Counted from the stretch's first letter, positions 38,886 to 46,101 are shown. The stretch: 64,000 nt of DNA from an uncultured Armatimonadota bacterium (GCA_903910385.1 CAIVZM010000055.1:20330-84329), one strand, 5' to 3'. Program-made: numbers and translations. Notes: generated by a model not told the origin, from the sequence alone.

Positions 38886-40250
38886 CTACTTGACCGGCTT
38901 CTTCGGGGGGTCTTGCGCGGCTGCCCAGGTTTCCCAACCATCCCTGGTGATCGTCATACCGTCACTGTTCAGGGAGGCGATAAGCCGTGAACCGTCCGTG
39001 TAGAGGTCGGTGATGGATTTTTCCGCCGTCATTCGGTAGTGGCGCACTGGAAACGTGGAATTACCGATCTCCGCTGTTGTGTCTGTGAGACGTTCGAGCG
39101 TAAAGGAATTGTCCTGTAACAAGCCTGCAATCTTCTGGGGCGCTTCCCCTTTTCGTTTCTCGCCCGGACTCATCCCGCCGAATGAGGCGTTATCGTTTTC
39201 CCAGAGCGCAGTCACCAGCCAGTATGGGGCAAACCAGGGACGCCCGGTGTCGTAGGTCTGATCTTCCGGGGCCGCTTCGCTCAGAATGTATTGCAATTGA
39301 TTGCCATAAATATTGGCGATAAAAGGACGACCCCGGGAGGACGATTGAAAATGCGTCGCCTGATAATCGAGTCCAGCTCGGGCGCTGCTGACGACATTTT
39401 CATTCAGGTATAAAGTGACATCATACCTATCATTGGTGCGTTCCGCTTTGATGGAAGCTGTCAGGCGGTCGGTGGGGAGGAATATCTGAGCGATAATCCG
39501 CTTGCCTTCTTCCCGCTTCGCAGGACCGCGTAGCCGGAACGGCAGACCAAAGAGGGGAGAATCGCAACGTAGAATCTCGCCCAGAGGCCCGATGTAGAGA
39601 TCGCCTTTCTGGGGCGTTGCGCCCAGATGAGGAACCGACGCCTCAAAGCGCAACTTTCGCGCCTCGAATTTACCGTCCGCCAGTGTGATTGTTTCTTTGC
39701 CGTTCGCCGTCAGCTTCAAAGTAGTGATCTCAATCGGCTTCCATCCATAATCGACCAGAAGCGCGAAGTTCTGTTCGCCTCCTTTTTCCCATTGGTATAA
39801 TCGTCCCAGAAAGATTTGAGCGGTCAGGTTGGTGACCAGGGGAGCGCCGAAGGGGAGCGTTTTCCGCTCTTCTGGAATGGAGACCCGGAATACGCCATCC
39901 GGCATTCGTCGCCCCTCGAACGCAATCAGGGATGTATTATCGGCGCCAAAAGAAAGTCGGGCGAGCGTCGGAATGCCGTTGGGGTCTTTCACAATGCTGG
40001 CATCCAGAATAAAATCCGATTTCTTCGATTTATCAGTTGCGAGCGGGGAAACCGGGGTGTTGAAGATACGCGCGATCTGCGGTCCGCGCAGTCCGGTCCT
40101 TGCCTGAATCTGTAAGTGGACAGTCTGCTTTCCGGGCAAGACGAGGGTATAGGTCGGTTCCGGCGCCTGTGCGCGAATTTGACCGGAGCCTGTCAGGAGC
40201 GTTACGAAGATCGCACGCATGCATACATTCCAGATACGGCAGCATTTCAT
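38886..40250 (-). CDS. Secreted hypothetical protein
   Basis: About 454 residues, unrecognised. An N-terminal export signal is present (MRAIFVTLLTGSGQIRAQA, cleavage after AQA). The mature protein is beta-rich with repeated short hairpins (ITTLKLTANGKETITLADGKFEARKLRFEASV, GDLYIGPLGEILRCDSPLFG, FRLRG) in the style of bacterial DUF3108/DUF6134-like outer-envelope proteins, but I cannot assign it. Possible starts are ATG 40250 and ATG 40220, the latter right at the signal peptide. A TATAAT at 40257-40262 is six bases before ATG 40250. Confidence 0.7.
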   Translation of the reverse strand: MKCCRIWNVCMRAIFVTLLTGSGQIRAQAPEPTYTLVLPGKQTVHLQIQARTGLRGPQIARIFNTPVSPLATDKSKKSDFILDASIVKDPNGIPTLARLSFGADNTSLIAFEGRRMPDGVFRVSIPEERKTLPFGAPLVTNLTAQIFLGRLYQWEKGGEQNFALLVDYGWKPIEITTLKLTANGKETITLADGKFEARKLRFEASVPHLGATPQKGDLYIGPLGEILRCDSPLFGLPFRLRGPAKREEGKRIIAQIFLPTDRLTASIKAERTNDRYDVTLYLNENVVSSARAGLDYQATHFQSSSRGRPFIANIYGNQLQYILSEAAPEDQTYDTGRPWFAPYWLVTALWENDNASFGGMSPGEKRKGEAPQKIAGLLQDNSFTLERLTDTTAEIGNSTFPVRHYRMTAEKSITDLYTDGSRLIASLNSDGMTITRDGWETWAAAQDPPKKPVK

Positions 40251-40290
40251 GTCCCTATTATAACTCAAATCCTGTTACGCTCGTTTCTCC

Positions 40291-40310
40291 CCGGTATATA
40301 CCGGTATATA
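40291..40310. repeat. Tandem 10-bp repeat CCGGTATATA x2
   Basis: Two exact adjacent copies, the second running into ATGG and creating TATATAAT. Each contains the half-palindrome GGTATATA shared with the repeat at 36290-36313. Candidate promoter/operator of the decayed gene that follows. Confidence 0.6.
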
Positions 40311-40544
40311 ATGGACAAATCATCTGTCGATTCTCTCGGTGAGTGGGTGACCTATCTGTCTTCAGAGTCGGCGTGCTGAAATGAAGAAGATTACTATGGT
40401 TTTACGCTCGGCAAACTGGCGATCAAATTGACTTATCCGAAACACCCATCGTACAACAGCGCCGTCGCCGTTCAGGAACTCTTGGGTGACAAATTCGGCG
40501 AGATATCCACCATCATAATGATATCCCCTTCGATCAATTCATAG
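40311..40544 (+). pseudogene. N-terminal fragment resembling manganese catalase
   Basis: After a short frame MDKSSVDSLGEWVTYLSSES ending in TGA (40377), the same frame resumes with EEDYYGFTLGKLAIKLTYPK then HPSYNSAVAVQELLGDKFGE and IST, then loses similarity. The P-x-(H/D)P-(x)4-AVQELLG-x-(K/R)FGE-(I/M)-ST pattern is that of the N-terminal helix of non-haem manganese catalases. The downstream four-helix bundle with metal ligands is absent. Similarity ends near 40512, where an Uma2 fragment on the other strand begins, so this is a deletion junction. Confidence 0.6.
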
Positions 40545-40663
40545 CCCTTCTCCGGGAGCAATCCCATCATGGACAGGCTTTCGAACTGTTTAACGTTCCT
40601 GCGGATTCGCGGCAACGGTGCGGGCGGCATCGTACGGGTGGGCGGTTTAATCACCTGCGGCAT
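40472..40663 (-). pseudogene. Uma2-family N-terminal fragment
   Basis: 63-residue frame MPQVIKPPTRTMPPAPLPRI... with a good AAGGAA ribosome site six bases upstream. Residues 20-50 (RRNVKQFESLSMMGLLPEKGYELIEGDIIMM) match the N-terminus of Uma2-type PD-(D/E)XK nucleases, which are about 190 residues. Similarity stops near 40512, precisely where the Mn-catalase-like fragment on the opposite strand stops, and the frame ends at 40472. The catalytic core is missing. Confidence 0.6.
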
Positions 40664-40754
40664 CGGCGTTTCCTTCTCAAAACAATAAGAGGCGGATGGC
40701 TTTCTCTCCTACCTTATTATCCTTATATCCGCACGCGTCCCCGATTCAACTGCC

Positions 40755-40781
40755 CTGACAGATCGCAGCAAACGGTATACT
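40755..40781 (+). promoter_or_regulatory. Promoter of the DUF433/DUF5615 pair
   Basis: CTGACA (40755-40760), a 15-bp spacer and TATACT (40776-40781) precede the DUF433 start by 20 bp. Confidence 0.5.
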
Positions 40782-40800
40782 GCTTTACAGGAGAAATGGA

Positions 40801-41094
40801 ATGAGCGAGAACCTGACGACGGAGATGGTGGGCGGAGAACCGTATAGTTACGTCCCGCTCGGTGATTATGTGGTGCGGGCGGTCGGGGTATGTAACGGAC
40901 GCCCGACGTTCAAGTACACGCGGGTTGAAATCGCAGGCGTGATGGACCGCCTCGCGGACGGCGAGAGCGTGGACGAGATTGCGCGAGGCTTCGACGGCTA
41001 CATCACCCGCGAGGCGATTGTCGAGGCGGTCAACATCGCCAGTCGCTTTTTCTCCTCTATGTCGCAGCGGGAGTTGCCGATCGCCGTGCCATGA
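40801..41094 (+). CDS. DUF433 antitoxin
   Basis: 97 residues with the DUF433 helix-turn-helix signature: ICNGRPTFKYTRVEIAGVMDRLADGESVDEIARGFDGYITREAIVEAV, the R-P-x-(F/I)-K-x-T-R-(V/I) to EIA pattern. DUF433 proteins are antitoxins paired with DUF5615 PIN-like toxins, as in the next gene. GGAGAAATGGA precedes the ATG. The stop overlaps the toxin start (ATGA), as expected of a toxin-antitoxin operon. Confidence 0.9.
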   Translation: MSENLTTEMVGGEPYSYVPLGDYVVRAVGVCNGRPTFKYTRVEIAGVMDRLADGESVDEIARGFDGYITREAIVEAVNIASRFFSSMSQRELPIAVP

Positions 41095-41498
41095 TCGTTC
41101 TGGATGAGCAGTTGTTAGGCCGGGGCGTGGAGGAGCCAATTGCCGCGTGGTATCCGGGCAAGGTCGTTTTCGTCAAGGAACTGAGGACCGGCACAGTCAT
41201 CAAGGATGAGGCGATCCCGTCCCTGCTGGCGCAGGAAACCGAGCCCACATTCGTGACCATCAACGAGAGCGATTTCTGGCAGGTTTTCCCCCCGGGTGAG
41301 CGTTATTGCATCGTCTGTTTCGCCCTGTCGAGCGGTCAGGTTAAACTTATTCCGGTATTGTTGCAGCGCCTGTTCCGCCACCGACAGTTCGACACGAAGG
41401 CGAAACGTGCGGGGCGCGTGGTGCGTATCACCGCGTCGGGCGTCGCACACTTTTACGAGAAACAGAACTCCGCCGTACGACCGATAGACGGTTTCTGA
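41091..41498 (+). CDS. DUF5615 PIN-like toxin
   Basis: 135 residues. MIVLDEQLLGRGVEEPI gives the first PIN acidic residue (D5), and FVTINESDFWQVFPPGERYCIVCFALS supplies the second acidic cluster, the usual VTxDxDF motif of the family here as TINESDF. PIN-fold toxins are ribonucleases. Overlaps the DUF433 gene by four bases and ends in a terminator at 41505. Confidence 0.88.
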   Translation: MIVLDEQLLGRGVEEPIAAWYPGKVVFVKELRTGTVIKDEAIPSLLAQETEPTFVTINESDFWQVFPPGERYCIVCFALSSGQVKLIPVLLQRLFRHRQFDTKAKRAGRVVRITASGVAHFYEKQNSAVRPIDGF

Positions 41499-41504
41499 AG
41501 ATAA

Positions 41505-41538
41505 AAGGGCCGGTGGGAACTCCCTCCGGCCTTAATTT
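41505..41538 (+). terminator. Terminator after the toxin-antitoxin pair
   Basis: AAGGGCCGG and CCGGCCTT pair around a 12-base loop, followed by AATTT. It ends seven bases beyond the DUF5615 stop. Confidence 0.8.
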
Positions 41539-41644
41539 CAGACGAAGGGAACCGAAAAGCGGCAGGTGGCAGATGGTCTCTTCAAAATCTCTTCTTGATC
41601 TGTCTCCCCCGTTTATCGCTTATTATGGTTCAGAGGCAGACAAT

Positions 41645-41669
41645 CCCGGCGGGCGTCATGCCCGCCGGG
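41645..41669. terminator. GC-rich perfect stem-loop
   Basis: CCCGGCGGGC and GCCCGCCGGG form a perfect 10-bp stem with loop GTCAT. It is 23 bp beyond the sugar isomerase stop on the minus strand. No U-tract, so termination may be Rho-assisted or it stabilises the mRNA end. Confidence 0.6.
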
Positions 41670-41692
41670 TTGATAAACGTCCGTGTTTAATG

Positions 41693-42694
41693 TCAGTCTT
41701 TTGCCCAGAACATCGGGCCGGGCTTCTCGGCGATGACGCTACGCTTGAGAACGTCGAGGGCTTTGTACAGACCTTCGCGGGTGGACATCATGCCGTCTTC
41801 ATGCTCGATGGAAAGGACGTTGTCGTAGCCGAGGACGCGCAGAGTGGAGACGAAATCCTTCCACCAGGATTCATCATGACCGTAACCGACAGAGCGGAAT
41901 ACCCACGAACGCTGGGCGATATCGCCATAGGATTTGGTATCCAGATTGCCGTTGACTCCGGCGTTGATCGGGTCGATTTTGGTGTCCTTGGCATGGACAT
42001 GGAACAACGCGCCCGCCTCGCCGATGGCGCGGACAGCGGCGATGGGGTCGATGCCCTGCCACCAGAGGTGCGAGGGGTCAAAGTTTGCCCCGATACGGTC
42101 GCCCGCCGCTTTGCGCAGACGAAGCAACGTATCCGGGTTATAGACCAGGAAGCCGGGGTGCATTTCGATAGCGAAGACCGTGTTGTGCGCTCGGAGGAAA
42201 CGGTTCTGTTGACGCCAGTACCGTCCGGCGATCTTCCATTGATAATCCAGAATTTCCCGGTACTCATCCGGCCAGGCGCAGGTGACCCAGTTCGGGTTTT
42301 TGGCGCGGGGGCCGTCGCCGGGACAACCAGAAAATCCGTTGACGGTTGCAGTTGGCATAATCCCGTCGCCCGCTAATTTTTCCGCCAGAAGAACGGCGTT
42401 CTCGAACGCTTCATGATGCTCGTAGGCGATTTTCTTGTTGGGATGCAGCGGGTTGCCGTGTACGGAAACGGCGGAGATGATCAATCCCCGGTCAGAGACC
42501 GCTTTTACCAGTTTCTTGCGTTGGGCATCGTCTTTATGTAATGCTTCGATGCCGCCCATGTCGTCTAAATGGCGCGATCCGGGGTAAGCGCCGCCGCCGA
42601 GTTCCACCGATTCAATGCCGGCCTCCTTGATGAAATCAAGCGCCTCTTCGATGGGGCGGTCATGAAAGAGGGCCGTGAAAATCCCGATCTTCAT
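41693..42694 (-). CDS. Sugar phosphate isomerase/epimerase
   Basis: TIM-barrel enzyme of 333 residues. KIGIFTALFHDRPIEEALDFIKEAGIESVELGGGAYPGSRHL, AIEMHPGFLVYN, IGANFDPSHLWWQGIDPIAA, LFHVHAKDTKID and VLSIEHEDG supply the typical acidic/histidine metal site of xylose-isomerase-like enzymes. The substrate is unknown; similar genes sit beside Gfo/Idh/MocA dehydrogenases in sugar catabolism. The frame opens upstream to 42739; ATG 42694 is the family start with AAGGA about 11 bases before. Confidence 0.9.
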   Translation of the reverse strand: MKIGIFTALFHDRPIEEALDFIKEAGIESVELGGGAYPGSRHLDDMGGIEALHKDDAQRKKLVKAVSDRGLIISAVSVHGNPLHPNKKIAYEHHEAFENAVLLAEKLAGDGIMPTATVNGFSGCPGDGPRAKNPNWVTCAWPDEYREILDYQWKIAGRYWRQQNRFLRAHNTVFAIEMHPGFLVYNPDTLLRLRKAAGDRIGANFDPSHLWWQGIDPIAAVRAIGEAGALFHVHAKDTKIDPINAGVNGNLDTKSYGDIAQRSWVFRSVGYGHDESWWKDFVSTLRVLGYDNVLSIEHEDGMMSTREGLYKALDVLKRSVIAEKPGPMFWAKD

Positions 42695-42857
42695 AGTCGG
42701 ACAATCCTTTTTGGGCTGACAGGAGATCGCATCAGCCATAAATCACAGGTTGTACGGCGTGACGCTGGTTTTATACTGAGGAAACCCTGCCCGCCGCCTT
42801 CGCCATTGTAACAGAAAGAAGGATTCCCTGTAAACCGCAAAATACGTCAAAAGAGGG

Positions 42858-42885
42858 TTGAAAAAGCTCTTTTTTGGCTTATAAT
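42858..42885 (+). promoter_or_regulatory. Strong promoter with leaderless start for the GT4 gene
   Basis: TTGAAA (42858-42863), 16-bp spacer, TATAAT (42880-42885). The ATG at 42893 begins seven bases after the -10 box, so the transcript should start at or next to the start codon. Confidence 0.8.
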
Positions 42886-42892
42886 AGCCGGA

Positions 42893-44068
42893 ATGCCCAC
42901 CAAATCCGCGTTTTCGCGCCCTCTGCGAATTTCGCATGTCATTAGCGGTCTGAACGTCGGCGGCGCGGAAACTATGCTGACGCGGTTGGTCGAGTGGACG
43001 GATCGGGAAAAGTTCCTTCCTGAAGTCATTTCCCTGACCGATGCCGGGGCGCTTTCGGGACGGATCATGGCATCAGGGATTCCCGTTCATGCTCTGGGGA
43101 TGCGCCGGGGCGTCCCCGACCCTGCCGGAATCCTGCGATTAGCGCAACGCTTTCGGCAAAACCCACCGGATATCGTGCAGACATGGCTCTACCATGGCGA
43201 CCTGATCGGTGGACTTGCGGCGCGTCTGGCGGGAATCAAGAATATTTTCTGGTGCATCCAGAACTCGGATTTGTCTGTACAGGGCTCTCGTCGAACGACT
43301 ATCGCCACGGCGAAACTCTGCGCTCGACTGTCTCGCTCCGTGCCGCAAAAAATCGTCTGCGTTTCCGAGCGGGCGAAAGCGATTCATGTGTCGCTGGGGT
43401 ATGACGCTTCCCGATTCGTCCTGATTCCGAACGGCGCGGATACCGATCAGTTTCATCCGAACGCGGAAGCGCGAGCGCAATGCCGTACGGAATGGGGCAT
43501 TCCGGAGACGACTCCGGTTATCGGGATGGCGGCGCGGTATGACCCGCAAAAGGATTATCCAACCTTTCTGGCGGCGGCGGCATTGCTGAAAGCGGATCAT
43601 CCGGAAGTGCGTTTCGTACTCTGTGGCTCCGGCGTAACTTCAGAGAATTCGGAACTCGTCGGGGCGATTCGAATGGCTGGTCTGACAGGAAGCGTGCTAA
43701 CACTGGGCGTTCGATCAGATACGCCCCGTGTCTTTTCCGCATTCGATATCGCGACGCTGTGCTCCTGTTTCGGCGAAGCGTTTTCCCTGTATTTGGGCGA
43801 AGCGATGGCTTGCGGAACGCCAGTAGTGGCGACGGATGTTGGCGATTCGGCTTATCTTGTCGGCGATACCGGACGGATCGTTTCCCCCGGCAACCCCCCG
43901 GCGCTGAGTTCCGCCTGGGCGGAATTGATACAGGGGGAGAAGTTGCGTCACGAACTCGGTAGCGCCGCCCGTCGCCGCGTCCGCGAATTCTTTTCCTTGC
44001 AGGAGACGGTTCGTCAGTACGCAGAACTTCATGCCGCTTCAGGAAGCGCGACGACAAAGAATGCATAG
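42893..44068 (+). CDS. Family 4 glycosyltransferase
   Basis: GT-B fold glycosyltransferase of 391 residues. N-terminal glycine-rich acceptor site ISHVISGLNVGGAETMLTRLV, VQTWLYHGDLIGGLAARLAG, linker segment RFVLIPNGADTDQFHPN, and the donor-binding EX7E region LCSCFGEAFSLYLGEAMACGTPVVATDVGDS. It transfers a nucleotide-activated sugar in glycan or glycolipid synthesis. It stands alone, not in the epimerase cluster. Start has no Shine-Dalgarno but a TATAAT seven bases upstream. Confidence 0.94.
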   Translation: MPTKSAFSRPLRISHVISGLNVGGAETMLTRLVEWTDREKFLPEVISLTDAGALSGRIMASGIPVHALGMRRGVPDPAGILRLAQRFRQNPPDIVQTWLYHGDLIGGLAARLAGIKNIFWCIQNSDLSVQGSRRTTIATAKLCARLSRSVPQKIVCVSERAKAIHVSLGYDASRFVLIPNGADTDQFHPNAEARAQCRTEWGIPETTPVIGMAARYDPQKDYPTFLAAAALLKADHPEVRFVLCGSGVTSENSELVGAIRMAGLTGSVLTLGVRSDTPRVFSAFDIATLCSCFGEAFSLYLGEAMACGTPVVATDVGDSAYLVGDTGRIVSPGNPPALSSAWAELIQGEKLRHELGSAARRRVREFFSLQETVRQYAELHAASGSATTKNA

Positions 44069-44186
44069 CGTATGGCAGGTGGACGTAGAACTGCTTCCCA
44101 GTATAATTTCTCTGCGTGCAATGTTAGAGACTGGCGCGTAGCGACCCGAATATATAAGACCTCTTGCCTAAGTCCGCATCTGGCCC

Positions 44187-44228
44187 CCTCATGCGCAAGC
44201 GCATGAGGCCCCCATTAATGGGGGGGCA
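44187..44228. repeat. Double palindrome, related in layout to the CCCCCGC repeats
   Basis: CCTCATGCGC-AA-GCGCATGAGG is immediately followed by CCCCCATTAATGGGGG and then a G-rich run. Both are perfect. The palindrome-plus-C/G-run architecture mirrors the CCCCCGCAAGCGGGGG units at 45.3-46.1 kb, and it lies upstream of the SUMF1 gene. Confidence 0.75.
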
Positions 44229-44326
44229 GGGGGGCAAGTTATACGGTTTGCAAAATGACTTATGAAATTGGTCTGTTGAATATATTTGTCCTCGTGACAG
44301 TCAAAGCGGATGAAAGGATATCAGTT

Positions 44327-45172
44327 ATGCGGATAACGGGATCAAGCTGTGGACGAGTGGCAAAGGGGCATCGGTTCTTTTTCCGGTTTTTCTCTCTGGC
44401 GACGATGCTGGTATGCCTCTTTATGACGCCTGCGCCGTCCGCGCTGGCGCAGACAAAATCGGACGTTCTGAGTCTTTCGGCTCCTCGGACTCTTGCGGAG
44501 TACAAGGCGCAGATGGCGAGCATCCCTGGCGGTTCATTCCTGATGGGCAGCAACGGCGGCGATAACGAAAAGCCTGTCCACAAGGTGACATTGTCGCCGT
44601 TTAAGATGGGGCGGACACCGGTTACGGTGTCGATGTGGAAAGAATACTGCAGAGCGACGGGCGAGGTGATGCCTGACCGTCCCGCGTGGGGTTGGATTGA
44701 CGACCACCCGATGGTTAATGTTTCGTGGGAGGATGCGCAAGCGTACTGCGTGTGGGCGAAGTTGCAATTACCGACGGAAGCGCAATGGGAGTACGCGGCG
44801 AAGGGTGGCAGGAATACGAAGTATCCCTGGGGCGATGCCTTCGATGAGAGCAAACTGGTATGTTACAAAAATGCGGTCGGTCGTACGGCTCCCGTGTACC
44901 GTCGCGCCCGCGTGTTTGTAAATGCATTTGGTCTTGTGGACATGGTGGGAAATGTGGTTCAGTGGTGTGCGGATTGGTACGCCGACAGCTACTATGAGAC
45001 CTCGCCGGGGCGTGACCCTCAGGGGCCGTCAAGGGGCGCGGCGCGTGTCTTGCGCGGCGGTTCCTGGGGCCTCAATTATCCAGTCATCTTCCGTTCCGCT
45101 AATCGGTTCAGGGGCATACCTCCCTCCCGCAGGTACGGTAACATCGGCTTCCGTTGTTGCGCTTCCCCATGA
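44327..45172 (+). CDS. Exported SUMF1/C-type-lectin-fold protein, possible DGR target
   Basis: About 281 residues. A signal peptide (FFRFFSLATMLVCLFMTPAPSALAQ) is followed by a formylglycine-generating-enzyme fold: ASIPGGSFLMGSNGGDNEKPVHKVTLSPFKMGRTPVTVSMW, PMVNVSWEDAQAYCVWAKLQLPTEAQWEYAAKGG, LVDMVGNVVQWCADW. It lacks the two catalytic cysteines of true FGE: the corresponding region is RVLRGGSWGLNYPVIFRSAN. The last 35 residues, to IGFRCCASP, resemble variable regions of diversity-generating retroelement targets. ATG 44327 has AAAGGA eight bases upstream. No reverse transcriptase or template repeat is in the window. Confidence 0.85.
   Translation: MRITGSSCGRVAKGHRFFFRFFSLATMLVCLFMTPAPSALAQTKSDVLSLSAPRTLAEYKAQMASIPGGSFLMGSNGGDNEKPVHKVTLSPFKMGRTPVTVSMWKEYCRATGEVMPDRPAWGWIDDHPMVNVSWEDAQAYCVWAKLQLPTEAQWEYAAKGGRNTKYPWGDAFDESKLVCYKNAVGRTAPVYRRARVFVNAFGLVDMVGNVVQWCADWYADSYYETSPGRDPQGPSRGAARVLRGGSWGLNYPVIFRSANRFRGIPPSRRYGNIGFRCCASP
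45062..45172 (+). other. Candidate DGR variable region
   Basis: From the codons after GGSW to the stop, those at positions where known templates carry AAC or AAT are GGC, CTC, AAT, TAT, GTC, ATC, AAT, TTC, GGC, TCC, TAC, GGT and AAC, all ending in C or T, with one exception (ATA). The frame residues RSA, R, P, R and IGFR are fixed. A pyrimidine-rich tract (45181-45214) follows the stop, as in DGR targets. Confidence 0.5.
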
Positions 45173-45300
45173 CTCCGTTAGTTTCTTTACTTTTTCTCTT
45201 TTATCCTTTGCGAAGGGTAGTTTAGACAGGCGCGGAGTGCCCAGAATAGTTTTATATTGTTCCTCGCCCGGGGGTTGTGTGGCGGATTCAGGTAGCCCCC

Positions 45301-45324
45301 TAACCCCCGCAAGCGGGGGAATAA
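45301..45324 (+). repeat. CCCCCGCAAGCGGGGG palindrome, copy 1
   Basis: Core TAACCCCCGCAAGCGGGG with AATA after it. First of eight copies between 45.3 and 46.13 kb. Orientation: AAC-side first (called forward). Confidence 0.9.
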
Positions 45325-45360
45325 GGCATCACAATCCGCAGGGATTTCCAAAGTCCGTCC

Positions 45361-45385
45361 CTAACCCCCGCAAGCGGGGGAATAA
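45361..45385 (+). repeat. CCCCCGCAAGCGGGGG palindrome, copy 2
   Basis: CTAACCCCCGCAAGCGGG with GGAATAAG following; forward orientation, 60 bp from copy 1. Confidence 0.9.
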
Positions 45386-45420
45386 GTGAGGCTGAAACCT
45401 GCCGTGGCAGAGATGCGCCC

Positions 45421-45445
45421 GCTAACCCTCGCAAGCGGGGAATAG
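45421..45445 (+). repeat. Palindrome copy 3, degenerate
   Basis: GCTAACCCTCGCAAGCGGGG then AATAG: one C changed to T and one G lost; forward orientation, again 60 bp after the previous copy. Confidence 0.8.
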
Positions 45446-45458
45446 CCATTTCTTCCGG

Positions 45459-45490
45459 CTTGCTCCCCCGCTTGCGGGGGCTGGGGGGCT
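45459..45490 (-). repeat. Palindrome copy 4, reverse
   Basis: TCCCCCGCTTGCGGGGG followed by CTGGGGGGC; inverse orientation to copies 1-3. Confidence 0.9.
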
Positions 45491-45523
45491 TGCATTCCTC
45501 GAAGTCCGTGTGCCAGATACGAT

Positions 45524-45553
45524 ACTCCCCCGCTTGCGGGGGTTGGGGGGCAT
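45524..45553 (-). repeat. Palindrome copy 5, left inverted repeat of the DUF559 unit
   Basis: Thirty bases beginning ACTCCCCCGCTTGCGGGG. Its reverse complement matches copy 6 at 28 of 30 positions by eye. It ends four bases before the DUF559 ATG. Confidence 0.9.
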
Positions 45554-45557
45554 CTAT

Positions 45558-45983
45558 ATGCCAGAGGAATTACCTGCCAAGCCGTGGCGGGGGAAGCGGT
45601 CTGATGGCAAGCGTCTGCGAGGCGTGTCCGCCGAGTTACGACAACGCGCATACCAATTGCGTGCGGAAATGACGCCGTCAGAAACGCGATTATGGGAATG
45701 CTTGCGTCTGCGACAACTTGACGGCGCTCGATTTCGTCGCCAGCACGCTCTGGAGACATTCATTCTGGATTTTTATTGTCCGGAGCATCGACTGATCGTG
45801 GAAGTGGACGGCGGAATACATCGTGACCCCGATGTCGCCGCGCATGATAAAGAACGCCAGCATTATCTGGAGCAACAGGGCTTTCGTATGTTGCGGTTTA
45901 CGAATGCCGAAGTCTGGGAAGGGTTACCGTCCGTTTTACAACGCATCCGTCAAGCGATAGGAAGAGGAGAGGATGCCCCCTAA
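45558..45983 (+). CDS. DUF559 domain endonuclease-fold protein
   Basis: 141 residues. DUF559 belongs to the Vsr/PD-(D/E)XK nuclease group: YQLRAEMTPSETRLWECLRLRQLDGARFRRQHALETFILDFYCPEHRLIVEVDGGIHRD, with the D...E-x-D acidic core, then QQGFRMLRFTNAEVW. Predicted to cleave or nick DNA; family function is not established. The ATG lies four bases after an inverted palindromic repeat and the stop TAA is inside the next repeat, so the gene and repeats form one unit. Poor ribosome site (none recognised within the repeat). Confidence 0.9.
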   Translation: MPEELPAKPWRGKRSDGKRLRGVSAELRQRAYQLRAEMTPSETRLWECLRLRQLDGARFRRQHALETFILDFYCPEHRLIVEVDGGIHRDPDVAAHDKERQHYLEQQGFRMLRFTNAEVWEGLPSVLQRIRQAIGRGEDAP

Positions 45984-46002
45984 CCCCCGCAAGCGGGGGA
46001 AT
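45973..46002 (+). repeat. Palindrome copy 6, right inverted repeat of the DUF559 unit
   Basis: Thirty bases beginning ATGCCCCCTAACCCCCGC; the TAA at 45981-45983 is the DUF559 stop codon. Confidence 0.9.
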
Positions 46003-46040
46003 AGCGCCTCGCGGCGCAGGCGACCAGCTGGCAGTTCACC

Positions 46041-46065
46041 ATAACCCCCGCAAGCGGGGGAATAG
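46041..46065 (+). repeat. Palindrome copy 7
   Basis: ATAACCCCCGCAAGCGGG then GGAATAG; forward orientation, about 60 bp after copy 6. Confidence 0.9.
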
Positions 46066-46101
46066 CGACCCTGCCGCCAAAGGGACTCGCATCCCAGCGC
46101 C

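Larger units (their letters stand above)
45524..46002 (+). mobile_element. Putative DUF559 element with palindromic terminal inverted repeats
   Basis: A 479-bp unit: a 30-bp terminal repeat, a DUF559 nuclease gene filling the interior, and the inverted 30-bp repeat. Each terminal repeat holds the CCCCCGCAAGCGGGGG palindrome. The right repeat supplies the TAA stop of the gene. No target-site duplication is apparent. Extra copies of the palindrome on both sides suggest past duplication or loss. The idea that it is mobile is an inference. Confidence 0.45.

Noticed and set aside
40384..40428. Small peptide MKKITMVLRSANWRSN
   Set aside because: It is out of frame with the Mn-catalase-like remnant and has no ribosome site.
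44327..45172. Sulfatase-activating enzyme
   Set aside because: The cysteine pair required for catalysis is missing, and the C-terminus fits a binding-type variable region better.
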